Assembly (NCBI RefSeq): GCF_011745365.1
Contig: NW_024468911.1
Coordinates: forward strand, 3,962,759-4,026,758
From: Cryphonectria parasitica EP155
Taxonomy: Eukaryota > Ascomycota > Sordariomycetes > Diaporthales > Cryphonectriaceae
Direction: 5' to 3'
Length of the DNA: 64,000 nucleotides
In this document: one piece after another, positions 1-12,142 of the stretch
Numbering within the stretch: the stretch's first letter is position 1
Layout of the letters: every line of letters starts with the position of its first letter
The notes under the pieces: model-generated
Told to the model about the DNA's origin: nothing
The model's database searches: none
The model's input: only the letters and a program-made list of their open reading frames with translations
Translations under genes and position numbers: made by a program

Positions 1-1414
1 GCTGCATGAGTGACTCAGCCATTGCCTGCCATCGATCCATCCCATCCTCCCCTTCTGTGTGTCCCTTGTTTTCTTTTCCTCCCCACTCTTCCTCTGCTTC
101 CCCTTCTCTTTGTTCTTCTATTTTCGCTGGCGGGCCTTGTGTGTCTGCGACGTGTGGGAGGACCGATGACACCCGACTGTCGAATTTTCTGGGCAGGCTT
201 GACGTCAACATCAACTCAAAGCAAGGTTTACTGACACCGTTCTCGTCTGGTTCATGGTCCGGCCAGTCTGTTCTGGTCTGGTGTGAGCCCTTGGTTCGAA
301 ACCTACTTCTTGACATGTGTCTCTCTCCCTCTCTCTTCTTTGTTAGTCACGCAGCACAAAAAGTGTGTGTGAGAAGGAGAGAAGGTTTGTGTGGCCCACC
401 AGAAACTTCCTCACCATGCCCAAAGACGTCTAGCGGAGCAGCTGCCAGCCATCCAGAGCCCATGGCCCTGCAGACCGACACACGATAGTACATAGTAGAT
501 AGGAGACGGCGTACCAAGCGATGAGACGATGTGAAAGCCCCAAACCTCCTTTTCTGACGCCCGTGCTTCCGGACGAGGGTGTGTGCTTGCTACTACTGCC
601 CGGTTAGCACGGTTCAGGCCAGTGGCCACTTCTTCCTGCACAGACCCTCGTACCAAGGAAGGAGCGAGTGGATGCTTGTCTGCTTCCAGACTGGGGCTGT
701 CAGGCAGACATGGACCCGAATGCTCGGTTCATGGATCCTTCTTCCCCTCCTCATTCGACAACCCGGTCAATCCACCCCAACTTGTCTTCACTCTTCTTCT
801 GGACGATCGCCCCCAAAGCCTTCCGCCCAACCCTATTAAACCTTAACTATCCTGATTATCCATTTGCCTTGTTTTGCCTCACCCATCCTCGCATCTGGCC
901 GAAACTGAAAATTCTTCGCATACACAACAAGTGTCGACATTTCTTCCACACAGTCATATCGCAAGTCTAAGCATTGGCTACGCCTTCGTCGTCCAGCAAA
1001 CCGAACCGTAAACAACGCCCTCTCTTCCTTCCCTTGTGCAGGGTAGAACCGATTCGAGCAGAGAGCATCTTTCGTCAAATTGAGTGTACGAGGTGCATGT
1101 GCAATGTGCCTTTGGAGAACGAGGCACTGTACTCGTTAAGGACGTTGGAATTTCGGACTCTTGAAGACAACGCACTGCCGACAGCATCTCCTTTTCCTTG
1201 CAGTCCTTGCTTGACTGCTATCTCAACCCGAGCCTGCGCCGCCACCGTCGCCGCTCTCTTGTTTCCATTCCTCGATCCTTTGTTATATGCCTTCGAGGAC
1301 TTTAATCATGGTATAAAGCCAGACTACCGGCTTTAAACGAACCCTGTGTGACGCGGATACACCATCTCTTGGACCACGAACACTGCACTGCAACGACACA
1401 TCAATCGTATCAAC
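1..1414. other. Upstream non-coding region, left edge
   Basis: I see no supported gene here. The open frames (for example 974-1336 +) have no recognisable domain and no fungal-looking exon structure. Pyrimidine-rich stretches and a TATAAA at 1312-1317, about 100 bases before the ATG at 1415, suggest that the right end is promoter and 5' leader of the next gene. Confidence 0.5.
1312..1317 (+). promoter_or_regulatory. Possible TATA box of the Cys-rich protein gene
   Basis: TATAAA lies 98 bases upstream of the ATG at 1415, a normal distance for a fungal TATA element with a short leader. It is a single short motif with no independent support. Confidence 0.3.
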
Positions 1415-2656
1415 ATGACTTCGAGAGTAGAAGCACCAGCCGATGGCCGGGAGGATAAGGCCCGGGGAGTCGGGAGAAGACTTCTATCCAGGATGAGGAC
1501 TGTTCTGAAGAGGACCGAGACCTCTAAACGACAGTCGACACGACCTCTGGTTGAAGGTTCTCACCCCGCTCCCTCGACCTCAGGAGCTACCCCATCGACA
1601 GAGCCGACCGCACCGGCAACGACAAGGTACTGTGATTCCTATTTTTATGGCATAATCTACGTAGATTATCCCCCATTTTTGTTCTCTCGACGGTCGAATT
1701 GATTGCTTCAAGACTAACACCTGATAGACAATCACCACAAGCAACAAAGGAGACCACACTTCATCATGCGGACAAGCCGCTTTCAAAGTTCCAGGGGGAG
1801 AAAGTACCTCGAGTCCAGATCTATGGCGACCGTATTCAGCAATTTTCAGAACGTTGTGGGCTTGAAGTGGACCCCAATGCTTGGTATCATATGGAAGGAC
1901 ATGTCTTGCGCATCAACAGGCCGGTCCGCATGCGTGTCCACCGGCAGTGCCATCAATGCGGTGGCGACGTCGGTGCGAAAGGGCTCTGCGGAAAGTGCAA
2001 CCACTCCTTCTGCCACCAGTGCACGCGTTATCCGCCGAAGCGGTCCGAGGACGAGAAGGTGGCCAGCCGGGAGAAGAAGGCTTACATTGTCAAGGACCGG
2101 GAGGTTAATGCCATGATCGTTCCGGACTGGGATGCCGACACGAGAAAGAAGACGGTCGTCTTGAGGCGATCCCCGCCGAGCGGACAGCAGGAGTTGGTCC
2201 ATAAGAAAGTCCGACAGAGGGTTAGAAGGGTGTGCTGCCAGTGCCAGGATGACAACGGAGCCGAGGTCTTGTTCCATGGCGGCCAGCGTCAATGCCCCAA
2301 GTGCGATCATGTACGGTGTACTGATTGCCCTCGAGATCCGTAAGTCATACTTCAATCCTCTCTGCATCTCGCACAGTATCGAATACTAACTCGGATCTTG
2401 CAGTCCCAAGAAGGATAAGTACCCCTACGGCTACCCTGGCGACGAGTTCGGTGTGAAGTCCATTCCACACCACAGTTGCCACGTGTGCCGCACCAAATTC
2501 GAGCCCGGTGTAGAAAATGGAACGCCTTGCGCGGCGTGCTCGCACGAGAAGTGCGATAAGTGCGACAGGCTGATGCCACAAAAGGTCGAGCCGGAGCCGG
2601 ATGCCGAGGTCCTCAGAAGGGTCCAAGCCAAACTGGAGACTCTGAGTCTCCACTAG
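1415..2656 (+). CDS. Cys-rich zinc-binding-like protein, unknown function
   Basis: The model is three exons, 1415-1626, 1728-2339 and 2404-2656 (358 aa). Intron 1 has donor GTACTG, a CTAAC branch at 1714-1718 and acceptor TAG. Intron 2 has GTAAGT and CAG. All phases join without a shift. The first about 70 residues are basic and Ser/Thr-rich. The rest carries repeated CxxC pairs (CHQCGG, CGKC, CHQC, CCQC, CPKC, CTDC, CHVC, CAAC, CDKC) in at least three blocks, which looks like a multi-zinc ribbon or knuckle protein. Proteins with this basic head followed by CxxC blocks are common hypothetical proteins in Pezizomycotina. I do not recognise a function. No signal peptide or membrane segment is visible. 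The gene faces Clr2 tail to tail. Confidence 0.75.
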
Positions 2657-4286
2657 GCCAAAGGACTCTATACCTACCAGCGACGCAGGAGGGCTACTGC
2701 TCTACGGACCATCCTGAGAGAGTTCCGATGTCCCGCCTCGTCGACTGTCTACTTACAACGAGTTCTCAAAACGAAACGCCGAGTTCGAGTGAGACGAAGT
2801 CGACCCAGACTACTCTCAACACGACGGCATATTGAGTCCAGGTCATGAGAGCGATCCTCTTAGCTGATCCAATTTGTTTTTCACATGCAAGGTTTTCCAA
2901 AGATTGGAAGATGATGGTCAAGTAGAGTAACAAGAGAGGCGTCTGTCTGCCTGGCCAAAAAGCATGAAAACACGGCGGCCCTGGGAAAAAGCGAGTCTAC
3001 TTTTTGGGATGGAAGGTTTTTCTGTTGTTCATTTTCCTTGCCAATTTTGCATATACCCTTCAGTCTGGCTAGTTCGGTATTTTGTGTTTGTTATCAGTTT
3101 AGCGACGGCCAGCAAGCGGCTTGGTCGCAATCAACCACTTTCAAACAAACACAGCCTCCATGCTTCCGGCTGTGAGTTGTTGTATGTCCGTACTGCTCGT
3201 ATCCTCCTGTAGATCCCTCATCTACGTGTCCCCCCCCCCCCCTCTTCCCCTTCCCTTTCTTCTCTCTTTTTATTCATTTTGAAGTATGTTGTCAGGGGGG
3301 CTGGCTGCATCAAGATCCTTCCCATACGCGAAGTAGAAAGAAGGGGAAAAATCGCCCTCTAAAGAGCAAACCCACTCTCTCATCAGTCTATCAGTCAGTC
3401 CCTTTATTCTTGGAAACGAATTCGCCTCCACCCCCCTTCGCCACGTGCCCACCCGCTCTGGCCTGGCCTGGCCCGCAGCACGACCTACCTACCTGTTTCG
3501 GACGCCGCAATACACGCCACCTGCTACAGTGCAACCCAAACTGAACGACGACCACACAACAGAACAAGTTTTTCTCTATTTTTTGTTTCTTTTTCTTTTT
3601 CTTTCCCTTCTTTGGAGGAGGAGGAGGGGTGGAAGGGGAAGGGAGGAGACATCCCCTCTGGCTTTGCCACCTCTGTCCTGCATGGTATGTATCCTCTTTC
3701 CATCTCTCATCCCTTTGCCATGTGTGGTGTGTGTGAGTGGGTGGAGGTGTGTGTCTCGCAGCATCATTAAATGTGTTGTTGCCTCCCGAATCTATGTCAC
3801 TTCACCTGGATACTACCGTACCTACTTGCTGATCGACCGAGGGCGGGAGAAGGGGAAGGGGGGGGGGGGACCTCACGCCACTCGGTTCTGGCCGGTGTAG
3901 GTAACTGCTGTGGTTCTTGGGCTGCCCACGTGGCAGACTACTTAGTATGTTGTATTGTATCTTCTTCTTCTCCTCCTCCTCCTCGTCCTCCTTTGTGGAT
4001 AGGGAGTGGTATGAATGTTTGTGTTGCGGTTTGTGGGAGGTGGAGGGGCTGGCTTTGATATACACAAGGCAAACCTGGTCATATCGAGCGATAGACGTGA
4101 TCAAGTTGATTTTCTATGATATTATGAAAGCCGTTAATGCCCTAGGAAACAACGCCTCCGCGCGCCCATTTCCGTGTCCATACCAATTCCGAGCCCACCG
4201 GCTTTTCCCGTGCATACCATCCCAATAGTCGCCATCGGCGCCAGGTACAAAGCATAGTTTTGGGTTCAGGCACAAGACAGCAAGTG
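2657..4286. other. Intergenic region between convergent genes
   Basis: This holds the 3' flanks of the Cys-rich gene (+) and Clr2 (-). It contains a 13-base C run (3230-3242), a 12-base G run (3858-3869) and pyrimidine-rich tracts. The open frames here, such as 3445-3900 +, are low complexity and are rejected as genes. A possible extra last exon of Clr2 lies at 4114-4201. Confidence 0.5.
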
Positions 4287-6389
4287 TTACTCCTCGTGCA
4301 CCCCAGGCCCAAAGAGCAGAGGCTGCACACCCGAGACCGCCTCGCCCAACGTAGCTCGCCTGTTCAGCCTCCTGCCGAAGTATGGGGCGGTCGTGCTCTG
4401 CATCCGGTTGTTGAGGTACGACGTGGCCTCCTGGAACTGACCTGTCTGCTTGGCGGTCTCCACGGCCTCCGCGCCCTGCGTCACACTCAGGAGCTCGTCC
4501 GTCACGTAGGCTCGACCAGCCACGTCGCGTTCCTGCCAAACAGTATCCCATGATTTGATCTGGTGTTTGTTTCTTAGTTTTTACACGATGTATCGAGACA
4601 AGGTAGAGGGAGGCATGGAAGGAGATTTGAGGGGTAGTGCGCGAGAGAAGATGATGGCGAGTAAGGAAACTACATACTGTCCACACGCACTTCTGCTTTG
4701 CCCCGCTGGCTTTAGCAGCCGCGGTTCGGAAAGCCGCGTCCTTCTGGAAGATGGCTCCCTCAGGCTGGCCACCAATGCGCCCATGCTCCGGGACGAGCGC
4801 GGCTTCGTATTCGATGCCTCGGAACGACAGCGTGGAATGTGTCGTGGATAATGTATTGGGTAGGTCGGCCGGGTTTGGCGCCGTAGTGGCCGCCGTAACC
4901 GAGATCTCGGTAACCTCGAGTAGCGTGCTGCGGGCCTTGTCCTTGGATCGGATAGCATCACCAACACGTATCATCTCAGCGCCCAGGAAGACGCCGTCGT
5001 AGGTGGACTGGGTTTTAGGCAGGATCGGCCCTGCAGGCAGGGGATTGAAAGTTGACCAGGAACCGTCGACCTCGATAGCTGCTAGCTTGGACGCCTCAAG
5101 CCCTACAAGCTCGGTTCGCTCTGTAAAGGCGGGGTCCTCTAGAATGGCCCTCCAGTTGACATCTGTAAAGATCCTGTCCTGGAAACCGGGAAACGACATG
5201 CCTGGCACGCTGAAGGTAAGAAATGGGCGCATCTGAGCCGTCTCCTTCTGCACGTCAGGAAGATTGAGCATCGAAATTCCGAGTGGCAAGATCGTGTATG
5301 TAAAATCGTCGCCCAGGGGCACTTTGCGGATGATGCCGATTCTCCATGCTGGTTTCTGCTGGTACCAGACCATTTCGCCTTGCCGAAACAAGGTCGGCTC
5401 ATCATGCCCAGGTGGGCGGCGCGCCGACACTGCAGCAGCTGGCAAAACTTGCAGAGCAGGAGAATTAGCAGCAGGAGGAGCAGCTTCAGCTACAGCAGGA
5501 GCTGGAGCCACAGCCGCGACTGGTAATGGCTCTGGCGTTGCTTTGGCAGTCTTCTTCGTTGGTTTGGTAGCAGCCGCGGCAAGATCCTTGGCTGCCTTGG
5601 AGTTGGCGACGACAGCGACGGAAGCCTTCTTCTTGGATGGGGCGGTAGGTTTGGTAACCTTCTTCGCGGGGGCCTTGGGCTCAGTGCCTGTCGACACCAG
5701 TTTGATGCCCTCCAGTATGGCGGCCTGTTCGTCCATCTTCTCCGTGAACGTCTTGGGCACGTGTCTGCCTGTCGCTCGATAGCATGGCTTGCAGAGGCAT
5801 TGCTTGTGATCTTCCGAGTCGCTCAGCAACCACAATAGATGCGGTATGAACTCGTCCGGAGATCTATACAAAAAGTCGTCCGTGAAGCCTTGAGGATGGC
5901 CGTACATGCATACCTCATTGTTGAGTCCTGTTGTGACATCTCAGCCCAGCGTCATGACGCGATGGCAAAGTAATTGATAGCATAACAGCACGAACTCACC
6001 TCCAGGGTCGCGCCATCTCAAGCAAAATCCGTCAGGAAACAAAGCCTGATACTGGATACCTGCAAGAAGATTGTTAGTTGAAGCGCAGAGGTGAAGGGTG
6101 AGGGTGGGGGCCGGGAGGGGAAGGCATTACCGTGTGGCCAGCCGAGCTGCTCTTGCAAACCAGTGCCCAGAGCCAGTTTCCACTGCGCCATCCTCACCAG
6201 CGTCATATTGTCTGAGATCTTATTGAGGTCCTCGGTTATAGGTTCTCCGACCTGCATGACAGCGGTGCTGCTCTTGGGCCATCCGTTGATCTCCTGTGTT
6301 GTCCAGACACGGCCGTCAGAGCGGCCAACGTGGATCAGCCTAGCTGGGAGCTGGGCCGTCCCACCGGCGCCCTTGAAGAGGGCGCTCAT
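4287..6389 (-). CDS. clr2: Transcription-silencing protein Clr2 (SHREC complex subunit)
   Basis: Clr2 is the scaffold subunit of the SHREC histone deacetylase/remodeller, which silences heterochromatin in fission yeast. The model has four exons read leftward: 6389-6131, 6059-6000, 5927-4678 and 4532-4287 (604 aa). Donors are GTAATG, GTGAGT and GTATGT; acceptors end in CAG, and every phase fits. The N-terminal part (about residues 1-160) matches the Clr2 N-terminal pattern: a WPxG segment, a conserved block YGHPQGFTDDF followed by RSPDEFIPHLLWL, then a C-x-C-x2-C cluster (CLCKPC). An Ala/Lys/Pro-rich linker follows (about 175-265). A C-terminal globular region with FRQGEMVWYQ looks like the Clr2 BAH-like domain. 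The true C-terminus is uncertain, because a further exon at 4201-4114 would extend the protein to about 632 aa. Family recognition is from memory of the pattern. Confidence 0.75.
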
Positions 6390-8130
6390 GATGACACGTG
6401 TCAAGTTAACATTTAGATATATAAATACATTCAATGGGAGGAGGAGAGGGAAGAAGAAGAAGGCGAGCTCAAGGAGAAGAAATGAAGAGCGACATGCAGT
6501 CGTCGTTGTCGCTGCTGCCGTATTGAGTTGATTTGCGGCTAAACAAGGGAGGGGCCACAAGCACACAAAGAAAGGAAGGGACCCTTCAGACAAGGGGTCC
6601 GCTGCAAGCTGACAGGTACCAACCTTGGGAGATAAATGTTAAGGTCAGCAAGGTGTGACCAATGAGGTGAAGACCAGGTACAAATCCTAACCCTTGAATA
6701 TACATGAAGGCCCCTCGACATCCCAGGACCACTTACTAACCATGCGAACCTTTTACAGGCCATGTGAGAAGTGAAAACCCGGGACCGAAAATTGTAACAA
6801 GCCATCCTTGATGCTGTCCCATCCTGAAGGCTCTGTTGACAGCCCCAAAGGAGACATAATTCGGATGCACAGACAATAACTGAACGCATGGCCTAAGCCG
6901 AAGAACGGTGGCTCAGAACAAGCCCGCTCGTAAAGATTTGGCCCTACTCACTCATTCGTCCATCTCACGGATACAGAAAACGAGCCGACCCTGGCGCCCA
7001 CGAGAATAAGATACAGAACAACCCACCCCCCCTCCTCAACCTCAGCTACGATCTCCTGTTGTTCACTACTCGGCTCGTGTCACGCCCGCTTGATCCCATA
7101 TGCATGGACTTCCTGGATAATGAGATGAACGTGCCATCCGTTTTTTCATGTTAAAGATGCCCTCACAGACCGACAGCCAGGTTGAAGAGTGAACGAGAAG
7201 CGCTGAAAGTTTGTCATAATTTCCAAAGCGTCGTCAGCCAATCCTCAATATTAGACACACACAAGGGAACAGTGGTTAGGGAGAATCGAGGATGGAGACA
7301 TCATTAGAAATAACACACAAAGCCAGAGGCCCAAAACCAGTGCGGGCCTCCAGCAGAGATCTGCCAGCAGTCTGAAGAAACGAAGGTCTCAAAATACTCA
7401 TATACATTCCTGAGAAAACCTAAACTCATCAATGCATGTTTACCGTACGATCGTCCGCGGATTCACCACTGCGCTTCCGACATCGAATCGAAATAAGGTA
7501 TCATGAACACCAAGCCGAATCATCCCCCGAGAAAGAGCATCTCAAAACACTCTCCTCTTAGTCTTGTCCCACGCCTCATCGCCCAAAAAGGAGAAGAAGA
7601 ATAAATATTCTGACCGATCGACGGGTGGGTATAAAATCAGGGATACACCTCCATTCCTCCCAAGATATAGAAGCTCAAGAAGAGAAAAGGTGGAAACCGA
7701 AGAAAGCCAAATTGGAGAACATGTGTATGTCCCAAAACAATGCTGACGGATCCCACCATATAACACACTAAACACTATGCACCGCGTACAGATAATTGAC
7801 GGGTGTATATACATGTCTTTATAAGGATAAAAGGAAAAGGTAGGTCAAGTATATGGGGATAATTTTGATGGTGTTGAAAGTAAAATCAAGTATCCAGCAG
7901 CGTCCAAATAGATGACAAGAAGGTTGGGAGGGTGCTGTCGTGCTTGTCCAGATTGCTAAAGTATGTTGATTTCGTCCGTTGAGTAAGATTGGCGCTGCCT
8001 TTTTGGAGAGGTCATCTGGGTGAGCGACATACAGCAAGCAGAATGTGATAGCGGCGGCTGCTGGCTCGTTATGTGAAGAAGTGAAAAGCTGTGTACTTGA
8101 AAGGGCGGCAGACTAAGTATAGTAAGGTCC
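6390..8130. other. Clr2 promoter and 3' flank of the SUN gene
   Basis: I see no supported gene. The right half (about 7500-8130) is AT-richer and is probably the 3' untranslated region of the SUN-family gene. The left half is the Clr2 upstream region. The short open frames are unsupported. Confidence 0.5.
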
Positions 8131-9624
8131 TTAGTAGAGGCATGCGGCAACAACGATGGCCACGATCAGTCCGGCGATGGCTCCTTGGTTCTGCTTGGGA
8201 TTGATCGCGTCGTTCGTCTGAGACGTCGTAGCTGCAGGTGCCGCTGCCACTACTGCCGTAACATCAGTCGAGCTGCCCGCGGTGCTGGCCGCTGCTGATT
8301 GATAGGTAGGAGCCCTCGTGCTGTTGCTGGAGCCGTCGAATTCCTGGAACACACCGCCATGCAGTGACGATGAGGCAGCGGCCGTGCTAGATGGATAATA
8401 AGACGACGTCGTAGGGGCGGCGGAAGTGCTGCTAATGGCACTAGTGGTAGAGGAGCTGGGCGCGATCGTGCTCGAAGATGAGCTCACAGTCGGAGGTTGA
8501 CTGGAAGTGGTCGAGTGTTTCGCATTCAAGCCCATCACCAAAACGGCAGACGTCGTCTTTGGTTTCTCCGTCGGCGTCTCAGTCTCACTGGTTGCCGTGG
8601 TTGTTTCTGCAGCCGAAGTGGTCGAGTCCGAAGAAGAGGAGGACGAGGAGGAGTCGCCTGTTGATCCGTCGGTATTGAACACCACGACGCTGGCAGATCC
8701 AGAAGTGACAGTGACGACGCAAAAGTCAGCGCCTCCCGCACCGCTTGCGGCCTCTTCACTAGTGACACCTCCGAAGCCGTCTGTGCTGGGGTCGATACTG
8801 CAGGGAAGACCAACGCAGTCACCGTCGCACTCGATCTTCAGTCCAAAGGTGGGCAGGACACCATTGAAGGAATCTGTATAGATCGGGTTCCAGCCGAGCT
8901 TGACGTACGTGTTGCCCGTCGAGTCCTGGTTGGCCCCAGTAACATAGGGCGACCAGTTGCCAATCGGTTTCGCACTCGTGCCCCATGCGCAAGCCTCATC
9001 GGTGCTGTAGCCTGGCGGGTTAACATAGAAGTGCGCAGCCGTCTCATCCCAGTAGCTGGTCCCGGGGACCGCAAGGACCGCAGTGCTGTCCACGGCCGTT
9101 GGGATGAGCATGTTCTCGTTTCCAGGGAGGACAGTCTGGCAGAAGGCCACGACATCCCCGCAGTTGTTGACGGCGTTCACATTGCCAATGCCATCGACAC
9201 AGTACTCCTCGCTCGGGAAAGGCTTCGAGATGCTGCCTTCCTCATCGCAGTACAGGCCGCCATCCATGGATTCTGGGTACACATAGGTCGTCCCTGGCTT
9301 CCACTGATTCATCAGCTGGCCTGGAGGGCAGGCGAAAGGGCAGTAGGAGCCAGCGGTGCACTCCTGATCGGGACTCATGGCCCAGCCCGCATTGGAGGAG
9401 CCTGGCGTGACAGCCACCAGGCCCTCACTCTCTGGGAAGGCGCATTGTCCAGCCCTGTTGACAAGCTTGCCCTTCTTGACCAGCTCAGGTTCCTGTCCGT
9501 GCGTGTGATTCTGCTGGCGATGCTGTTGGTGGAGGTGGCGGTGAGATATGCCGGCGACGACCGGCTGGGCCGCCAGGGAGAGCAAGGCCGAGCTGACGAG
9601 AGCCCTCAGAGTTGCCGACCCCAT
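8131..9624 (-). CDS. SUN-family cell-wall protein (GH132-like), probable GPI anchor
   Basis: The gene is one uninterrupted frame of 497 aa. A signal peptide is visible (hydrophobic run about residues 7-24, ending VVAG). The SUN domain occupies about residues 55-300 and has the hallmark C-x5-C-x3-C cluster (C89, C95, C99) with a further Cys 27 positions on. A Ser/Thr-rich tail (about 320-470) follows. The C-terminus is a hydrophobic stretch (AIAGLIVAIVVAACLY) after a small-residue region, as in GPI attachment signals. Having the SUN domain before the Ser/Thr tail resembles the Adg3/group II layout rather than yeast Sun4/Uth1, where the Ser-rich part comes first. Known members act on beta-glucan in wall remodelling and septation. 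The GPI anchor is inference. A long upstream region follows before the next gene. Confidence 0.85.
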   Translation of the reverse strand: MGSATLRALVSSALLSLAAQPVVAGISHRHLHQQHRQQNHTHGQEPELVKKGKLVNRAGQCAFPESEGLVAVTPGSSNAGWAMSPDQECTAGSYCPFACPPGQLMNQWKPGTTYVYPESMDGGLYCDEEGSISKPFPSEEYCVDGIGNVNAVNNCGDVVAFCQTVLPGNENMLIPTAVDSTAVLAVPGTSYWDETAAHFYVNPPGYSTDEACAWGTSAKPIGNWSPYVTGANQDSTGNTYVKLGWNPIYTDSFNGVLPTFGLKIECDGDCVGLPCSIDPSTDGFGGVTSEEAASGAGGADFCVVTVTSGSASVVVFNTDGSTGDSSSSSSSSDSTTSAAETTTATSETETPTEKPKTTSAVLVMGLNAKHSTTSSQPPTVSSSSSTIAPSSSTTSAISSTSAAPTTSSYYPSSTAAASSSLHGGVFQEFDGSSNSTRAPTYQSAAASTAGSSTDVTAVVAAAPAATTSQTNDAINPKQNQGAIAGLIVAIVVAACLY

Positions 9625-12142
9625 CGGTGAGGACGAAGTAGTTGTATGTAATGAACGTGGTGTAATGATCGTGGGCAGCGTAAAGCCGCAGTCAGAGCCG
9701 TGCGCTCTCGTTTTCGAAGCAGAACTGTATTTCTCGTGGTTGGGAGTAGGATTGAACTGTGTGGCAGCGGGTGCCGACAGGAAGTGTCTTGGGCGTAGGG
9801 CGGGATGTATTTGAATTTTTGGGTGTATATTTTAATTGCCTGTCAACATAACGGCATTCCTCAGACGCGAGACGGGAAAAACACGGCTTGTTGGGCTAGC
9901 AGATCGACAACAAAACCCAACCGCGTGACGCAAGCAACTAAACGAGTGGACTCCTGCTGGCGAGAGCAGACAAACGTAAAAGAAGGTTGTTTCGAAAGTG
10001 AAGAGACAGACTTTCGAAGGAAGAAAGGAAGACAGTTCAAATCAGGTAGGTGAGCAGGTGGGTCAGTACAGAGAGAGAACAAGAGAGGAAGGAGGAGGAG
10101 GAGGGAGAGGAGGGAAATGACCATAGACGTCCCCGAAAAGTAAAAGGCGAGTGTGCCCAGGAGAGGCATAGAACGCGCCGTTGGAACTGAGTTGACTCTC
10201 TGGAAGGAGGAGAACGGTCACTGTCCCCATACTACATCGCCGGGGGGGGGGGGGGCGTAGGAAAGGGTGAGGTCGCTTCTGCAGGAGACTGGATTCAACC
10301 CCATCTTGCTATCATTTTAGCTCGTCGCGGTGGAGGCTGTCAAGCAACTCCCCACGGCTTCCAGCACCAATCACTTGTCATGGTAATCTGGATCTGGGGT
10401 GCCCGTGGCTTCGATTAGCTTAACAACCCAATCGAGATATCAACGCCGTTCAGCATCATGGTCTGGCACGGTGCGCGGTCTGGCTCCAGTGGCATGCTCG
10501 GGAGATTTGATGATTGAATCTGGTTTGGCGAACCACACTTGGGCCCGACAGTAAAATAAGCTCAGGTCATGGTCGGCCCTCATTTGGGTTAGAGGCCAAG
10601 GAAGGAGCAAGGGGAACATGCCAGGCTAGGTCAAGTCAGGGCACCGCACGCTACCCCGTCGTCGGCGGCAAGCGACCCCATCTGCATCAAATCTGCAAGG
10701 CACACCAATCAGGGGCCTTGCGCAAATTGAGGTGACATTACGACAGGGCCAGCCAGGATTTGAAGATGGAAGCGCGCATCAGAAGGAAAAGAAAGAAGAA
10801 GAAAAAGCGGCACAGTGTTACGTAGCGTACGGATCCCATCTCCCCCCATGTTTTCTGGCTGCCTGAGTTGCCAGCTCGAGGGGTGACTGCCATCGACCGA
10901 CTGACCGCTGGCTGGTTCGGTATGGTCGGTTATTCCCATAGTACCCTTCTTATCCCTTCCTTTTTTCTTTTACTTTTTCTTTTTTGGTCTTGGACAAAAT
11001 CACACCACAGGGTCGGACCAACAGATGGCATGCAGACTTGTTGATTACGATGACGGCAAATGAGGAGAGAGAGGCAAAGGCTCACGTCAATTGTCTCAGA
11101 AGCGCGGGCTGGCATCTGTACTTCTGGAATTCGAGTAACGTCGCGATTCGTGACGGGGCCTAGACACTCGCCCTTGACAGAGCCTGGCACCCTGGCACAT
11201 CAGATAAGTGGTAGGTACCTAGGCCTTTTGCCACTCTTGCCAAGCCCCCTTTTGGGCGTGGTAGTATTTGGCGTCAGCTTCATTTCGTGTCCCAAATCAG
11301 ATGGACGAGGTTTGCAAGACATTCGCCAGCAAATCAAGGCAGTGTAGGGGAGAAGGGAATAAAAGAAAGGAAAAGGAAGAAGGAAGGGGGAAAAAAAAGG
11401 TGGGAGCAGGATCGCCCAACCAATATCAATGCACAAACATGGTCAAGGCTCGGAGACTTTGGAAGTAAGTAAGCTTTCATCGACGGTGGGTGAGGCCGAG
11501 AGAGAAAAAAAAACTGGCCTGATCTGCTGTGATCATCGCTTTGTTGGCAATAGATCGTCAAACAGACCGTTGCGATCTGGATTCACGACTTGATGATCAC
11601 AGAAGATCACTTTCGGATGTCGGCAGTGCTATGAGGACCTATGTGGACAACAAATCACAGGAATGCAACGAGACCGACTTTCTCTTGATGCCCTACATAG
11701 TAAATGTTTTTCTTTTGTCCTTGTAAATCCATGATCGACACGCGTCAAACGCGTTCCAGTTCAGTTGATCTGCTCAGTCTTGCTCGGCACTACTGTAGGA
11801 GAAATTTGCATTAGCGGGAGACTATGGCCACTATTGAATCGGACGGCTGCGACCATTTGTAGATCAGATAATTGCCAGCAGAGATTTGCTTCATGTGGGT
11901 GCGGCGGGCGGTGTCTGATACGTGACAGGCAATCCATGCCTGGCGCTGGTGAAGACGTGATCTGGGTCTGTGCAACGGATTAGCCAGCCTTCGTTGATTG
12001 AGATACGGAAGATGGTTGAGGTAGCAGGATATACATGCTGATGCTCTGAGAACACACTAGCAACGACACGATCGATAGCATGTCTCCTCCAGACTTTCGT
12101 CCCCTTCTCCTTCTCTTTCCTCCTCCATCGTCTTCCCCTTAC
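9625..12142. other. Long intergenic region upstream of the SUN gene
   Basis: About 2.5 kb with no gene I can support. It includes 5' leader and promoter of the SUN gene (left) and the 3' flank of CSN12 (right end). A 14-base G run lies at 10242-10255. Short frames on both strands lack domain features, codon structure or splice logic. Confidence 0.5.

Noticed and set aside
974..1336. Plus-strand frame of 120 codons upstream of the Cys-rich gene
   Set aside because: No recognisable domain, and it ends in the probable core promoter; more likely upstream non-coding sequence.
3445..3900. Plus-strand frame of 151 codons between convergent genes
   Set aside because: Low-complexity Phe/Leu/Arg/Gly runs arising from pyrimidine and G tracts.
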